Shown piece by piece: positions 28,638-38,658 of a stretch of DNA of 64,000 nucleotides. Where the stretch lies: contig NZ_BDAG01000004.1 in assembly GCF_002091715.1 (NCBI RefSeq), positions 124,001 through 188,000 on the forward strand. Direction: 5' to 3'. The position numbers and the translations under genes are program-made. Numbering within the stretch: the stretch's first letter is position 1; every line of letters starts with the position of its first letter. The DNA is from Pseudomonas migulae NBRC 103157 (lineage in GTDB: Bacteria > Pseudomonadota > Gammaproteobacteria > Pseudomonadales > Pseudomonadaceae). The notes beneath the pieces were generated by a model. That model was given only the letters and a program-made list of their open reading frames with translations, was not told the origin of the DNA and ran no database searches.

Positions 28638-28736
28638 TCTTCGCGGGCAAGCCCGCTCCCACAGGGATCCAGGGTGTGCAAATGATTCTGTGTACGACGC
28701 TGAACCTGTGGGAGCGGGCTTGCTCGCGATGGCGAT
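28638..28736. repeat. Inverted REP pair next to the truncated response regulator
   Basis: Copies at 28640-28664 (GGGCTTGCCCGCGA) and 28706-28735 (GGGCTTGCTCGCGAT), mixed classes. The second ends about 22 bases before the stop of the receiver fragment. Confidence 0.88.
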
Positions 28737-28757
28737 TGCCCAGGCACCGCAAAAGCT

Positions 28758-29123
28758 TCAGCGCCCCCGATCCCGCCGCAGCAACTTGCGCACCCGCGCC
28801 ACCAACTCGCTCACGGCAAACGGCTTGAGCAGATAATCATCCTCATGCAACTCCAACCCGCGCAAGCGATCCTCGATGCCATCCTTGGTGGTGAGGAACA
28901 GCACCGGCGTCTCACCAAGCTTGCGGATCTGTTGCAGCAACTGCCAGCCGTTCAACCCCGGCAGCATGACGTCAAGAATGATCAGTTCGTATTCGCCGGT
29001 CTCGATGAAGCGGCGGCCGTCCATGCCATTGAGCGCAACATCCACCGAGTAACTCGCCTCGCTCAGGCCTTTGGCCAGGAGTTTGGCGGTCTTCGGTTCG
29101 TCTTCCACTAACAGCACACGCAT
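28758..29123 (-). pseudogene. Receiver-only remnant of an OmpR-family response regulator
   Basis: 121 residues from MRVLLVEDEPKTAKLLAKGL. The phosphate-accepting aspartate is in LIILDVMLPG, and the conserved Thr and Lys are in LFLTTKDG and DYLLKPF. It continues through the linker ELVARVRKLLRR typical of CopR/IrlR-type heavy-metal regulators, then stops at RDRGR with no winged-helix domain. A REP pair follows. No histidine kinase gene is adjacent. It is either a decayed regulator or a stand-alone receiver. The upstream in-frame start (29135) is less likely. Confidence 0.7.
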
Positions 29124-29193
29124 GGCACACCTCAATTGTCGTCGTCACAGGCTAGGCGCCTTCGCAGACAAAGCCCACCTATAACGCTTTGTT

Positions 29194-29880
29194 TCAAAAA
29201 ATCGCCAACGCCCGCAACCGCTCGGCATCCAGAATTTCGATCTCGCCGTACTTCAGATTCACAATCCCCTGCCCCTGCAAATCCTTGAGAAGCTGATTGG
29301 TGGTCTGGCGTGACAGCGACAACATTGAAGCCAGTTGTTCCTGCGGCAGCTGCAATACCCGTCGCGGCGGGTCGATTTCGCCGTAACCCTTGGCGATCAT
29401 CAGCAAGCGATGCGCCAAACGTGCCGGCGCCGGCATCAGGCTCAGCTGTTCGAGGCTGATGAAGGTCAGGCGCAGTTTCTGGCTCATCAGCAATGCCAGT
29501 TGCCGCCAGTACACCGGTTGCTCATCCAGCATGGCCAACAGCGCCGCTTGCGGGATGTGCAACAGAATGCACTGACCCAGACCGAACGCATCGTGGGTAC
29601 GCGGCTGACCGTCGAACAGGCAGATTTCACCGAACCAGTGCGGCGATTCCACCAGGCTCAACAGCGCCTCCTTGCCTTGCTCGCTCACCGCGCCAATGCG
29701 CACCGCACCTTCGATCACGGCGTACAGCCCACACGGCGGATCGCCGCGCTTGAACAGCCGCTGCCCCGATGACAGGCGCCGCACCTTGGCCGCGGCCAGC
29801 AGACTATTCTGTAAGGGAGCAGGTAAATGGCTGAACCATTGCCCCGTCATCAGACGCGAACGCCAAACCTGCATGTCCAT
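29194..29880 (-). CDS. Crp/Fnr-family transcriptional regulator
   Basis: A 228-residue regulator: a cyclic-nucleotide-like sensor barrel (SGQRLFKRGDPPCGLYAVIE, then HWFGEICLFDGQPRTHDAF) and a winged helix (EQLASMLSLSRQTTNQLLKD). No cysteine cluster of Fnr type is present, so it is not an oxygen sensor of that kind. I start at MDMQVW; the longer frame runs through the divergent neighbour's promoter. The Mpo1-like gene lies 84 bases away on the other strand and is a possible target. Confidence 0.84.
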   Translation of the reverse strand: MDMQVWRSRLMTGQWFSHLPAPLQNSLLAAAKVRRLSSGQRLFKRGDPPCGLYAVIEGAVRIGAVSEQGKEALLSLVESPHWFGEICLFDGQPRTHDAFGLGQCILLHIPQAALLAMLDEQPVYWRQLALLMSQKLRLTFISLEQLSLMPAPARLAHRLLMIAKGYGEIDPPRRVLQLPQEQLASMLSLSRQTTNQLLKDLQGQGIVNLKYGEIEILDAERLRALAIF

Positions 29881-29964
29881 CAAAACTCCTGGAGATTGTC
29901 GCCTGGCTGACAGAGCGAGAGGTGAACCCGGGGCATGATCAATCACCCTACAGGAGGAATAACA

Positions 29965-30483
29965 ATGAAAAGCCTCGTTGACCATCTCAGTCAATACGCC
30001 GCTTACCACCGTGATCCGCGCAATATCGCCAGCCACTTTATCGGTATTCCGCTGATTGTGGTCGCTGTCGCGGTATTGCTGTCGCGGCCGCAATGGGCCG
30101 CAGGCTGGCTTTCACCGGCGGTGCTGGTCTCGCTCGCATCGGCCTGGTTCTACCTGCGCCTGGAACTGCGTTTAGGCGTGCTGATGACGGTGCTGCTCGG
30201 TCTGTGCGTTTGGGCGGGTCATGTGCTGGCACAGCAAAGCACGCTGGTGTGGCTGGCGAGTGGCATCGGGATGTTTGTGATCGGCTGGGCGATTCAGTTT
30301 GTCGGGCATCATTACGAAGGACGCAAACCGGCGTTTGTCGATGATGTGACGGGACTGATTGTCGGGCCGTTGTTTGTGGTGGTGGAGCTGGCGTTTTTGC
30401 TGGGGATGCGGCGGGATCTGAAAGAGCAGATCGAGGCGCGGGTGGGCGGGGTGCGTCTGCGTCAGAAAAACGCTGCGGCGTAG
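29965..30483 (+). CDS. Mpo1-like (DUF962) membrane protein
   Basis: A 172-residue membrane protein with about four hydrophobic segments. The N terminus, LVDHLSQYAAYHRDPRNIAS, and the later FVGHHYEGRKPAF carry the histidines conserved in the yeast Mpo1/YGL010w family, an iron enzyme acting on 2-hydroxy fatty acids. GGAGG six bases before the ATG fixes the start. The bacterial function is inferred from the family only. Confidence 0.8.
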   Translation: MKSLVDHLSQYAAYHRDPRNIASHFIGIPLIVVAVAVLLSRPQWAAGWLSPAVLVSLASAWFYLRLELRLGVLMTVLLGLCVWAGHVLAQQSTLVWLASGIGMFVIGWAIQFVGHHYEGRKPAFVDDVTGLIVGPLFVVVELAFLLGMRRDLKEQIEARVGGVRLRQKNAAA

Positions 30484-30486
30484 GAC

Positions 30487-30636
30487 GCCATCGCGGGCAA
30501 GCCCGCTCCCACAGGGGATTTGCAAACGACTCAACTCAATGTAGGAGCTGGCTTGCTAGCGATCAACGATAACGCGGTGTGTCAGACACACCGCAATCGT
30601 CGGATCGCCGCCCGCAGCAAGCCGGTTCCTGCAAGG
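30487..30636. repeat. Cluster of three REP copies
   Basis: Copies near 30487-30516 (GGGCTTGCCCGCGA), 30540-30563 (GAGCTGGCTTGCTAGCGAT) and a degenerate third at 30600-30636, which abuts the stop of cysA. Confidence 0.82.
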
Positions 30637-31626
30637 TTAAATGTTGGCGACTTTCTGCCAGACCTTCGGTTTGAAGAACAAGGTTTCGCCCTTCGCCAAC
30701 CCGATCAGGCTGTCGTGATCCTTCACCACTTCAGCTTCGATCAGCTCGCTCTGGCCTTCGACCTTCAACGTCACCCGGGTCGTGGCGCCCAGCGGCCGGA
30801 TATCGCGCACCTCGGCCGCGTGGTGGTCGTCCAGTTCATGCCGCGACAGCGACACTTCGTGCGGACGGAACAGCACGTGGTTGTCCTCCCCCAGATGCAG
30901 ACGGTTCGAATCACCGAGGAAGTGATAAACGAAATCGCTGGCCGGGTTTTCGTAGACGTCGCCCGGTGAACCGATCTGCTCGATCACGCCCTTGTTCATC
31001 ACCACGATGCGATCGGCGACTTCCATCGCTTCTTCCTGGTCATGGGTCACGAACACCGAGGTCAGGTTGATATCTTCGTGCAACCGCGCCAGCCAGCGAC
31101 GCAGTTCTTTACGAACCTTGGCGTCGAGTGCGCCGAAAGGTTCGTCGAGCAGCAGGACTTTCGGCTCCACCGCCAACGCACGGGCCAACGCGATACGCTG
31201 ACGCTGGCCGCCCGAGAGTTGTTCCGGGTAGCGATCCGACAGCCAGTCCAGTTGCACCATGTTCAGCAACTCATGGACTTTCACCGCGATCTGGCTTTCG
31301 CTCGGGCGCTGGTTTTTCGGTTTCATGCGCAGGCCGAACGCGACGTTGTCGTACACCGTCATGTGGCGGAACAACGCATAGTGCTGGAATACGAAGCCGA
31401 CGTTGCGATCACGCACGTCATGGCCGGAAACGTCTTCACCGTGGAACACGATGCTGCCTTGATCCGGGGTTTCCAGGCCGGCGATGATCCGCAGCAGCGT
31501 GGTCTTGCCGCAACCCGACGGGCCGAGCAGCGCCACGAGTTCGCCGCTCTGAATGTCCAGGCTGATGTCATTGAGCGCCTTGAACGCATTGAAATTCTTG
31601 CTGACGTTACGCACTTCGATCGACAT
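30637..31626 (-). CDS. cysA: Sulfate/thiosulfate ABC transporter ATPase
   Basis: A 329-residue ATPase with Walker [10 protein letters not shown], signature LSGGQRQRI, Walker [14 protein letters not shown] and the switch histidine in VTHDQEEA. The C-terminal TOBE region starts around residue 240. It is last of the sbp-cysT-cysW-cysA set, three bases after cysW. It drives uptake of sulfate and thiosulfate, the first step of assimilation. Confidence 0.95.
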   Translation of the reverse strand: MSIEVRNVSKNFNAFKALNDISLDIQSGELVALLGPSGCGKTTLLRIIAGLETPDQGSIVFHGEDVSGHDVRDRNVGFVFQHYALFRHMTVYDNVAFGLRMKPKNQRPSESQIAVKVHELLNMVQLDWLSDRYPEQLSGGQRQRIALARALAVEPKVLLLDEPFGALDAKVRKELRRWLARLHEDINLTSVFVTHDQEEAMEVADRIVVMNKGVIEQIGSPGDVYENPASDFVYHFLGDSNRLHLGEDNHVLFRPHEVSLSRHELDDHHAAEVRDIRPLGATTRVTLKVEGQSELIEAEVVKDHDSLIGLAKGETLFFKPKVWQKVANI

Positions 31627-31629
31627 GAA

Positions 31630-32502
31630 TTATTCCTCCGCGGCGCTGGCGCGCAGGCGGTTAATACGATTTTCGCTCCACTGCTTGAGCAGCAGGATGA
31701 AGAGCGCCAGGATCAGCAACAGGCTCGCCACGGCGAACGCGGCCACGTGGTTGTATTCGTTGTAGAGGATCTCGACGTGCAGCGGCAAGGTGTTGGTCAC
31801 CCCGCGAATGTGCCCGGACACCACCGACACCGCACCGAACTCACCCATCGCCCGCGCCGTGCACAGCACCACACCGTAGATCAGGCCCCATTTGATATTG
31901 GGAACGGTGACGTGCCAGAACATCTGCCAGCCATTGGCGCCGAGCAGACGCGCGGCCTCTTCCTCCTGAGTGCCTTGTTCCTGCATCAAGGGGATCAGCT
32001 CGCGCGCCACGAATGGCACGGTGACGAAAATCGTCGCCAGCACGATGCCTGGCAAAGCGAACACGATCTGAATGTCGTGATCCTGCAACCACGGACCGAA
32101 CAGGCCCTGCGCACCGAACATCAGCACGTAGACCAGACCGGCGATCACCGGCGACACCGAGAACGGCAAGTCGATCAGGGTCACCAGCATGCTCTTGCCG
32201 CGGAACGAGTACTTGCTCACGCACCACGCGGCGCTGACACCGAACACCAGGTTCAGCGGCACCGAAATCAACACGGCGATCACCGTCAGTTTCAGCGCGG
32301 ACAGGGCATCCGGTTCAAAGATCGCGGCGAAGAACGCACCGAGGCCCAGCTTCAGCCCCTGAGACACCACGATAAACAGCGGCAACAACAGAAACAGCGC
32401 AAAAATCAGCCAGCCGAGGCCGATCAGGATTCGCCGCGACGTGGCACTGCCACGGCGGGCGGCGTTGGCCGAAGAGGCGGCCGCAATAGACGATTGGGAC
32501 AT
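31630..32502 (-). CDS. cysW: Sulfate ABC transporter permease CysW
   Basis: A 290-residue inner-membrane permease with about six membrane segments and EAA loop [20 protein letters not shown]. It forms a heterodimer with CysT. The gene sits between cysT (13 bases upstream) and cysA (3 bases downstream) in the conserved order. Confidence 0.94.
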   Translation of the reverse strand: MSQSSIAAASSANAARRGSATSRRILIGLGWLIFALFLLLPLFIVVSQGLKLGLGAFFAAIFEPDALSALKLTVIAVLISVPLNLVFGVSAAWCVSKYSFRGKSMLVTLIDLPFSVSPVIAGLVYVLMFGAQGLFGPWLQDHDIQIVFALPGIVLATIFVTVPFVARELIPLMQEQGTQEEEAARLLGANGWQMFWHVTVPNIKWGLIYGVVLCTARAMGEFGAVSVVSGHIRGVTNTLPLHVEILYNEYNHVAAFAVASLLLILALFILLLKQWSENRINRLRASAAEE

Positions 32503-32515
32503 GGTTCGCGCCTCC

Positions 32516-33334
32516 TTATGGGGTTTCGATGCGGCGTTGCAGCAAGTTGATCAGCAGCAACAGGACGAAGGAAACCACCAGCATCAGTACACCAATGGAG
32601 GTAGCGCCGGTGTAATCGTACTGGTCGAGCTTGACCATGATCAGCAGCGGCAGGATCTCGGTTTTCATCGGCATGTTGCCGGCGATGAAAATCACCGAGC
32701 CGTACTCGCCGACCCCGCGGGCAAAGGCCAACGCGAAACCAGTCAACCAGGCGGGCAGCAGTGCGGGCACCAGGATATGGCGGAAAACCTGCAACGGTTT
32801 TGCACCGAGACACGCCGCTGCCTCTTCCACTTCACGGGGGATATCGGCCAATACTGGCTGTACCGTACGCACTACGAATGGAAGCGTTACAAAAGTCAGC
32901 GCCAGCGTGATGCCGAGGGGGGTATAGGCGATCTTGAAGCCAAGGTCCGCCGCGAACTGACCCACCAGCCCGGTCGGGGTGTACAACGCGGTCAGCGCGA
33001 TACCGGCCACGGCCGTGGGCAATGCGAAGGGCAGATCGATCATCGCATCGATGATCTTGCGACCCGGGAAGGTGTAGCGCACCAGCACCCAGGCCAGTAG
33101 CGTGCCGATGATGCCGTTGATGATCGCGGCATAGAGCGCGGTGCCGAAGCTCAGCTTCAACGCCGCCAGTACTCGGGGCGCCGAGATGATCGCCCAGAAC
33201 TGATCCCAGGTGAGTTGGGCGGCATGCACGAACATCGCCGCCAGTGGAATGAGCACAATCAGGCTGAGGTACACCAAGGTGTAGCCCAGCGTCAGCCCGA
33301 AGCCGGGTATGACGGGGGAGATACGACGCGACAT
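32516..33334 (-). CDS. cysT: Sulfate ABC transporter permease CysT
   Basis: A 272-residue permease, the CysW partner. The EAA loop is [21 protein letters not shown] start at MSRRISP, the usual N terminus; an upstream in-frame ATG would add eight residues. A REP pair separates it from sbp, yet the order is that of a single sulfate-uptake locus. Confidence 0.93.
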   Translation of the reverse strand: MSRRISPVIPGFGLTLGYTLVYLSLIVLIPLAAMFVHAAQLTWDQFWAIISAPRVLAALKLSFGTALYAAIINGIIGTLLAWVLVRYTFPGRKIIDAMIDLPFALPTAVAGIALTALYTPTGLVGQFAADLGFKIAYTPLGITLALTFVTLPFVVRTVQPVLADIPREVEEAAACLGAKPLQVFRHILVPALLPAWLTGFALAFARGVGEYGSVIFIAGNMPMKTEILPLLIMVKLDQYDYTGATSIGVLMLVVSFVLLLLINLLQRRIETP

Positions 33335-33374
33335 AAAAGTCCTTGGTTGAAAAATCAATCAGCTAAACGCGCCA

Positions 33375-33467
33375 AAGTGGGAGTGGGCTTGCTCGCGAAG
33401 AGGCTGGCACATTCAACATATTCGTTGACTGAACCACCGCCTTCGCGAGCAAGCCCGCTCCCACATG
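33375..33467. repeat. Inverted REP pair between cysT and sbp
   Basis: Facing copies at 33375-33402 and 33441-33467 (GGGCTTGCTCGCGAAG). As a hairpin in the sbp transcript it could reduce read-through and let the abundant binding protein outnumber the permease. Confidence 0.9.
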
Positions 33468-33510
33468 TTATGCGCCCAAGCTTAAGGCTCGTGGTGTGGC
33501 TAATGGCAGA

Positions 33511-34524
33511 TTACTGCGCCTGGTAAATCTGGTCGAATACACCACCATCATTAAAGAATTTCGGCTGCGCGGATTTCCAGCCGCCGAAGTCCTTGTCGAT
33601 GGTCACCAGCTCCAGTTTCGGGAACTGCTGGGCGTACTTCGCAGCGACATCCTTGTCACGTGGACGATAGAAGTTTTTCGCCGCGATTTCCTGGCCGGCC
33701 GGGCTGTACAGGTGCTTGAGGTACGCTTCGGCGATTTGCTCGTTGCCTTTCTTCTCGGCGTTTTTGTCGACGACGGCCACTGGCGGCTCAGCGAGGATCG
33801 ACAGCGAAGGCACGACGATTTCGAACTTGTCGGCGCCGCCGTCTTCTTTCAGGGCCAGGAAGGCTTCGTTTTCCCAGGCCAGCAACACATCACCCTGACC
33901 GTTGTTGACGAAGGTGATGGTCGAACCGCGCGCACCGGTGTCCAGCACTGGCACGTGTTTGAACAGGGTTTGTACGTATTCTTTGGCCTTGGCTTCGTCG
34001 CCGCCGTTGGCTTTCAGGCCGTAGGCCCAGGCCGCGAGGAAGTTCCAGCGAGCACCGCCGGAGGTTTTCGGGTTCGGGGTGATGACCGACACATCGTTCT
34101 TGATCAGGTCGCCCCAGTCCTTGATACCTTTAGGGTTGCCTTTACGCACCAGGAACACGATGGTCGAAGTGTACGGCGTGCTCGCTTCCGGCAGACGCTT
34201 CTGCCAGTCCGCCGGCAGGGTCTTGCCGAGTTTGGCGATTTCATCGATGTCACCAGCCAGGGCCAGGGTGACCACGTCGGCGCGCAGACCATCGATTACC
34301 GCACGGCCCTGTTTGCCCGAACCACCGTGGGATTGCTGGATCTTCACGGTGTCGCCAGCGTGATCTTTCTGCCAGAACTTCACGAACTCAGCGTTGTAAT
34401 CCTGATACAGCTCGCGAGTCGGGTCGTACGACACATTGAGCAGCTCGTAATCCTTGGCAACCGCGGAACCCGCAAAAAGGGCACTGGCCAGGGCGGCCAA
34501 AGCGAAATGACGAATCGACGACAT
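33511..34524 (-). CDS. sbp: Periplasmic sulfate-binding protein
   Basis: A 337-residue binding protein with signal [17 protein letters not shown] (cleavage about residue 23). Family landmarks are [37 protein letters not shown] and [17 protein letters not shown]. It is first gene of the sulfate uptake locus, downstream of oscA. Confidence 0.94.
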   Translation of the reverse strand: MSSIRHFALAALASALFAGSAVAKDYELLNVSYDPTRELYQDYNAEFVKFWQKDHAGDTVKIQQSHGGSGKQGRAVIDGLRADVVTLALAGDIDEIAKLGKTLPADWQKRLPEASTPYTSTIVFLVRKGNPKGIKDWGDLIKNDVSVITPNPKTSGGARWNFLAAWAYGLKANGGDEAKAKEYVQTLFKHVPVLDTGARGSTITFVNNGQGDVLLAWENEAFLALKEDGGADKFEIVVPSLSILAEPPVAVVDKNAEKKGNEQIAEAYLKHLYSPAGQEIAAKNFYRPRDKDVAAKYAQQFPKLELVTIDKDFGGWKSAQPKFFNDGGVFDQIYQAQ

Positions 34525-34589
34525 GGTGAAAGCTCCTGAAATTCTGGGCGTGTTGGCTTTTTTTATGATCTGGAATCGGGTTACCTGCT

Positions 34590-34660
34590 CAAAGATCGCA
34601 GCCTTCGGCAGCGCCTACACAAATCCCCTGTAGGAGCTGCCGCAGGCTGCGATCTTTTGA
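34590..34660. repeat. Inverted repeat pair (GCTGCCGAAGGCTGCGATCTTTT class)
   Basis: Facing copies at 34590-34615 and 34632-34660, between oscA and sbp. Confidence 0.88.
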
Positions 34661-34668
34661 TCTTTGGC

Positions 34669-34851
34669 TCAGCTCGGTTTGTTGCTTGGGTTCTGCAAAC
34701 GGAATTTTTCTTTGCGTTCGATCTGGACCACCTGAGCGTTGTGCACGGTGATTTCCACGGCGCCGAACCGCAGATCGCGCAGGGCGCTCTGGATCTCACG
34801 CAAGATGGTGGCTTCGTCTTGACCGTCAACGCTACGTAGGGATGCGCTCAT
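34669..34851 (-). CDS. oscA: Sulfur starvation response protein OscA
   Basis: A 60-residue protein, MSASLRSVDGQDEATILREI onward, ending NPSNKPS. It matches the small OscA/YezD family found next to sbp in pseudomonads, which is needed for growth on organosulfur compounds and for stress survival under sulfur limitation. The frame extends upstream to 34896, but MSASLRS is the usual start. Confidence 0.88.
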   Translation of the reverse strand: MSASLRSVDGQDEATILREIQSALRDLRFGAVEITVHNAQVVQIERKEKFRLQNPSNKPS

Positions 34852-35026
34852 GGTGCTGCTCCTTCGACTGAGAGGTTGCCTGGCAGTATCCGGCACTGCT
34901 TGCGGCGTGAGGCCAATAGTAGATAGGTGCGGATATTCTTAAAAAGACTATTTAAGAATGTTTATATAACCAAAATAAAATGCTTGCCGGGACGAGGGTT
35001 TACGCGCAACCAGGGACGCGCGCCCC

Positions 35027-35113
35027 CTTGTAGGAGCCGGCTTGCTGGCGATGAGGGCATCCCGTCATGTGGGGAGTTTGAGGGCGCCTTCGCCAGCAAG
35101 CCGGCTCCTACAG
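35027..35113. repeat. Inverted REP pair (GCCGGCTTGCTGGCGA class)
   Basis: Facing copies at 35027-35053 and 35088-35113, in the gap before the EAL gene's stop. Confidence 0.9.
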
Positions 35114-35161
35114 ATCCGTGTACAACGCGACAAACAGGCACGCTGCACACAATGGAAGGGG

Positions 35162-37093
35162 TTAGTGGATTTGCGGTGCGTGCATCCAATCGAGCTGCTG
35201 GGCCGGCACCGGTCGACCGAACCAGTAGCCCTGCCCCAGATCACAGCCGTGTTCGAGCAGGAAACCCGCCTGCTCGACCTGCTCGATCCCCTCGGCATGC
35301 ACCTGCATCCCCATGCTCTGCGCCAGGGCGATGATCACGCGTACGATGGCCCCATCATCCTCATCCCACGGCAACCCGGCCACGAAGCCCTGATCGATCT
35401 TGAGCTTCTGTACCGGCAAACGCTTGAGTCGCAACAACGACGAATACCCGGTACCAAAGTCATCGATGGCCAGCCGTACGCCGAGCTCGCGTAAGCGATG
35501 CATCTGCTCCAGCGCCACTTCCGGGTCATCCATCACCGCGCTTTCGGTAACTTCCAACTCCAGATACGCCGGATCCAGAGCGGTTTCACGCAGTACCTGC
35601 GCCACCTGCTGATACAACTCACGGCGAGCAAACAATCGCGACGAAACATTCACCGCGACAAACGACAACGCGACTCCGGCCTGCTGCCACTGGCACATCT
35701 GCTGACATGCCTGGCGCATGACCCAGGCATCGATCTCGGCGATCAACCCGGTGCGTTCGGCAATGGGGATGAATTCCGCTGGCGACACCAGCCCCCGTTG
35801 CGGGTGCTCCCAGCGCACCAGCGCCTCGACACCCACCAGGCGACGGGTCATGAGGTCGTGAACCGGCTGGTAATACACCCGCAACTCCTGCTGCTCCAGC
35901 GCGCGGCGCAGTTCGAACGCGGTCTCGACCCGCTGTTGCGCATGAGCGGTCAATTCTTCGGTGTACAGCGCATAGCCATCGCGGCCAGCGCTCTTGGCCT
36001 TGAACAAGGCCGAGTCGGCGTTGCGCAGTAGCTGTTCAGCGCTCAAGGCATCACTGGGGAACAAACTGATGCCGATGCTGGCGTTGATGAACAGTTGATG
36101 TCCGTCGATCGGGAATGGCTCCTTCATGCCGTCGAGGATGCGCTGAGCCAGTGCCGCGGCATGCTCCAACTGTGGACAACTTTCAGCCAATACGGCGAAC
36201 TCATCGCCGCCCAGCCGCGCCAGCGTGATGCCTGGGCCGAACATGGCCTTCAAGCGCTCGGCCACGGCTTTGAGCAATTGGTCACCAATCGTGTGCCCGA
36301 GGCTGTCGTTGATCATCTTGAAGTGATCCAGATCGATCATCAGCAACGCGCAGCCGCGCTTGTGGAGTTGCGCCGAAGTGAGTGCCTGCTCGGTACGGTC
36401 AGTGAACAGCAAGCGGTTAGGCAAATCCGTCAGCGGGTCGTGATGAGCCAGATGCTTGAGTTCATGTTCGGAGTTCTTGATCGCGCTGATATCGGAAAAC
36501 ACGGCAACGTAATGGCTGAGCCGACCCTGATCGTCGTGAATAATGCGGATCGTCTGCCATTGCGGATAGATTTCACCGCTTTTTCGACGGTTCCAGATTT
36601 CCCCGCTCCATTCGCCGATGCTACTGAGTGTCGAGAACATCGCCTGGTAAAAATCCGCCGAGTGATGACCCGACTTGAACAGGCTCGGTCGCTGGCCCAG
36701 CACCTCCTCTAGCGAGTAACCGGTGATTTCCATGAACGCCCGGTTAACGTGGACGATCAAGCCGTTGCAATCGGTGACCAGCACACCTTCACGTGTGCAA
36801 TCGAAGACCGCAGCCGCCTGACGCAAACGCTCGCGGTCGTCATTTCGCTCACGCAATGTGGCGCCGATCCCCAGGCACCGGAGCAATCGCGCTCGGGCGA
36901 TGAAGATCAGCCCGGCACTGAACGCAACCCAGACGTAACCGTTGATCAGTTGCCACCGCAGCAGCTCGTCTGAGCTATCGAAGAAACTGTTCAATAAATA
37001 GCCACTGAACTGCAGCCAGACTACAGATAGCAACAGATAAAGCAGCGCTGCACGCAACGCGTCGCGATAGGTGGCAAACATTAGGCCGTCCAT
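35162..37093 (-). CDS. Membrane PAS-GGDEF-EAL cyclic-di-GMP enzyme
   Basis: A 643-residue protein. Two hydrophobic segments (about 12-33 and 48-67) anchor it. A PAS domain follows (about 95-205, VTDCNGLIVHVNRAFMEITG), then a GGDEF domain with ARLGGDEFAVL (active-site motif intact), then EAL with VGVEALVRWEHP and DDFGTGYSSL. Both catalytic halves look intact, so it may make or break c-di-GMP. Its position beside oscA and desA matches the gene I recall as PA0285 in P. aeruginosa. Confidence 0.88.
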   Translation of the reverse strand: MDGLMFATYRDALRAALLYLLLSVVWLQFSGYLLNSFFDSSDELLRWQLINGYVWVAFSAGLIFIARARLLRCLGIGATLRERNDDRERLRQAAAVFDCTREGVLVTDCNGLIVHVNRAFMEITGYSLEEVLGQRPSLFKSGHHSADFYQAMFSTLSSIGEWSGEIWNRRKSGEIYPQWQTIRIIHDDQGRLSHYVAVFSDISAIKNSEHELKHLAHHDPLTDLPNRLLFTDRTEQALTSAQLHKRGCALLMIDLDHFKMINDSLGHTIGDQLLKAVAERLKAMFGPGITLARLGGDEFAVLAESCPQLEHAAALAQRILDGMKEPFPIDGHQLFINASIGISLFPSDALSAEQLLRNADSALFKAKSAGRDGYALYTEELTAHAQQRVETAFELRRALEQQELRVYYQPVHDLMTRRLVGVEALVRWEHPQRGLVSPAEFIPIAERTGLIAEIDAWVMRQACQQMCQWQQAGVALSFVAVNVSSRLFARRELYQQVAQVLRETALDPAYLELEVTESAVMDDPEVALEQMHRLRELGVRLAIDDFGTGYSSLLRLKRLPVQKLKIDQGFVAGLPWDEDDGAIVRVIIALAQSMGMQVHAEGIEQVEQAGFLLEHGCDLGQGYWFGRPVPAQQLDWMHAPQIH

Positions 37094-37226
37094 GTCCCTG
37101 CAAAAGGGTGGAATTATAGGTCAAGAAACATCCAGCCACTCTTATCTGAAAGGGCGACTGGTTTTATCTGTGGGCTTAGTGATAATGCAACGGCTGTTTT
37201 TTTCTTTATCGAGGGCCCTATAGCCT

Positions 37227-38411
37227 ATGTGGTACGAAGGTTTTCTCGGCTTGTCGCCCTGGTCACTGGTGGCAGTCACCCTGCTGATGACCCACGTTAC
37301 GATTATCGGCGTCACGGTCTATCTGCATCGTTATTCAGCCCATCGCTCGCTCGAGCTCAATGCTGGCCTGAAACATTTTTTCCGCTTCTGGCTGTGGCTG
37401 ACCACGGCGCAGAACACCCGCGAGTGGACCGCCATCCACCGCAAGCATCACGCCAAATGCGAAACCGTCGATGACCCGCACAGCCCGGTTATCAAGGGCT
37501 TGTCCACCGTTCTGCGCAAAGGCGCCGAGCTGTACCGCGCCGAAGCGGAAAACCCCGAGACCCTGCGCATCTACGGCAAGAACTGCCCCGAAGACTGGAT
37601 CGAACGCAACCTCTACAGCCGTTACCCGCTGCTGGGCGTGGCGATCATGGCCGTCATCGACCTTCTGCTGTTCGGCACCATCGGCATCACCATCTGGGCC
37701 ATCCAGATGATGTGGATTCCGGTCTGGGCCGCCGGCGTGGTCAATGGCCTGGGCCATGCCGTCGGCTACCGCAACTTCGAATGCCGCGATGCGGCGACCA
37801 ACCTGGTGCCCTGGGGCATCCTGATCGGCGGCGAAGAACTGCATAACAACCATCACACCTACCCTAACTCGGCAAAACTGTCGGTGAAGAAGTGGGAGTT
37901 CGACCTCGGCTGGGCCTGGATCCAGGTCTTCAGTTTCCTGCGTCTGGCCAAGGTTCAACGGGTTGCACCAATCGCCCACCGGGTAGAAGGTAAAGGCAGC
38001 CTGGACATGGACACCGCCATGGCCATCCTCAACAACCGCTTCCAGATCATGGCCCAGTACCGCAAATTGGTGATCGCGCCGCTGGTCAAACAGGAACTGG
38101 AAAAGGTCGATCACTCGGTCCGTCACCAGTTCCACCGAGCCAAACGCCTGCTCTCCCGGGAAACCAGCCTGCTCGATGACAAACACCACGTACGCATCCA
38201 GACCATGCTCGAGCACAGCCAGGCGCTGAAGGTAATTTACGAGAAACGACTGGCCTTGCAGCAGATCTGGGTCAAGACCAGCTCAAATGGTCACGACATG
38301 CTGGCCGCCATCAAGGATTGGGTACACGAAGCCGAAGCCAGCGGGATTCAATCCCTGCGCGACTTCGCCGATCAGTTGAAGACCTACTCCCTGCGCCCTG
38401 CCGCTGTCTGA
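37227..38411 (+). CDS. desA: Delta-9 fatty-acid desaturase
   Basis: A 394-residue membrane di-iron desaturase that introduces a double bond into phospholipid acyl chains. The boxes are HRYSAHR (about 32-38), HRKHH (about 72-76) and HNNHH (about 208-212). A charged C-terminal stretch of about 120 residues follows the catalytic domain. Divergent from the EAL gene by 133 bases. The gene order agrees with desA of P. aeruginosa. Confidence 0.9.
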   Translation: MWYEGFLGLSPWSLVAVTLLMTHVTIIGVTVYLHRYSAHRSLELNAGLKHFFRFWLWLTTAQNTREWTAIHRKHHAKCETVDDPHSPVIKGLSTVLRKGAELYRAEAENPETLRIYGKNCPEDWIERNLYSRYPLLGVAIMAVIDLLLFGTIGITIWAIQMMWIPVWAAGVVNGLGHAVGYRNFECRDAATNLVPWGILIGGEELHNNHHTYPNSAKLSVKKWEFDLGWAWIQVFSFLRLAKVQRVAPIAHRVEGKGSLDMDTAMAILNNRFQIMAQYRKLVIAPLVKQELEKVDHSVRHQFHRAKRLLSRETSLLDDKHHVRIQTMLEHSQALKVIYEKRLALQQIWVKTSSNGHDMLAAIKDWVHEAEASGIQSLRDFADQLKTYSLRPAAV

Positions 38412-38428
38412 CCCTGCTGAGGGGCTTT

Positions 38429-38549
38429 CTGTGGCGAGGGAGCTTGCTCCCGCTCGGCTGCGCAGCAGACGCAAAACCTGACGACGCGTTTTAGCCAAAA
38501 AAACGCGTCGCCAATACCGCCCGGCGGGAGCAAGCCCCCTCGCCACCCC
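38429..38549. repeat. Inverted repeat pair (GGCGAGGGAGCTTGCTCCCGC class)
   Basis: A third repeat family: GGCGAGGGAGCTTGCTCCCG at 38433-38455 faces CGGGAGCAAGCCCCCTCGCC at 38524-38546, with a further inverted repeat (AAACGCGT and its inverse) between them. Confidence 0.88.
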
Positions 38550-38658
38550 AGGCGGGAACTAAGCTCCAAATCCCCTATCTCAAAGACACTTCGCCACTAC
38601 GGCGGGCTTTGTTGCGACCGCTGTCCAATACGCGGCACGCCCTTTGAGATTTGTGTCG

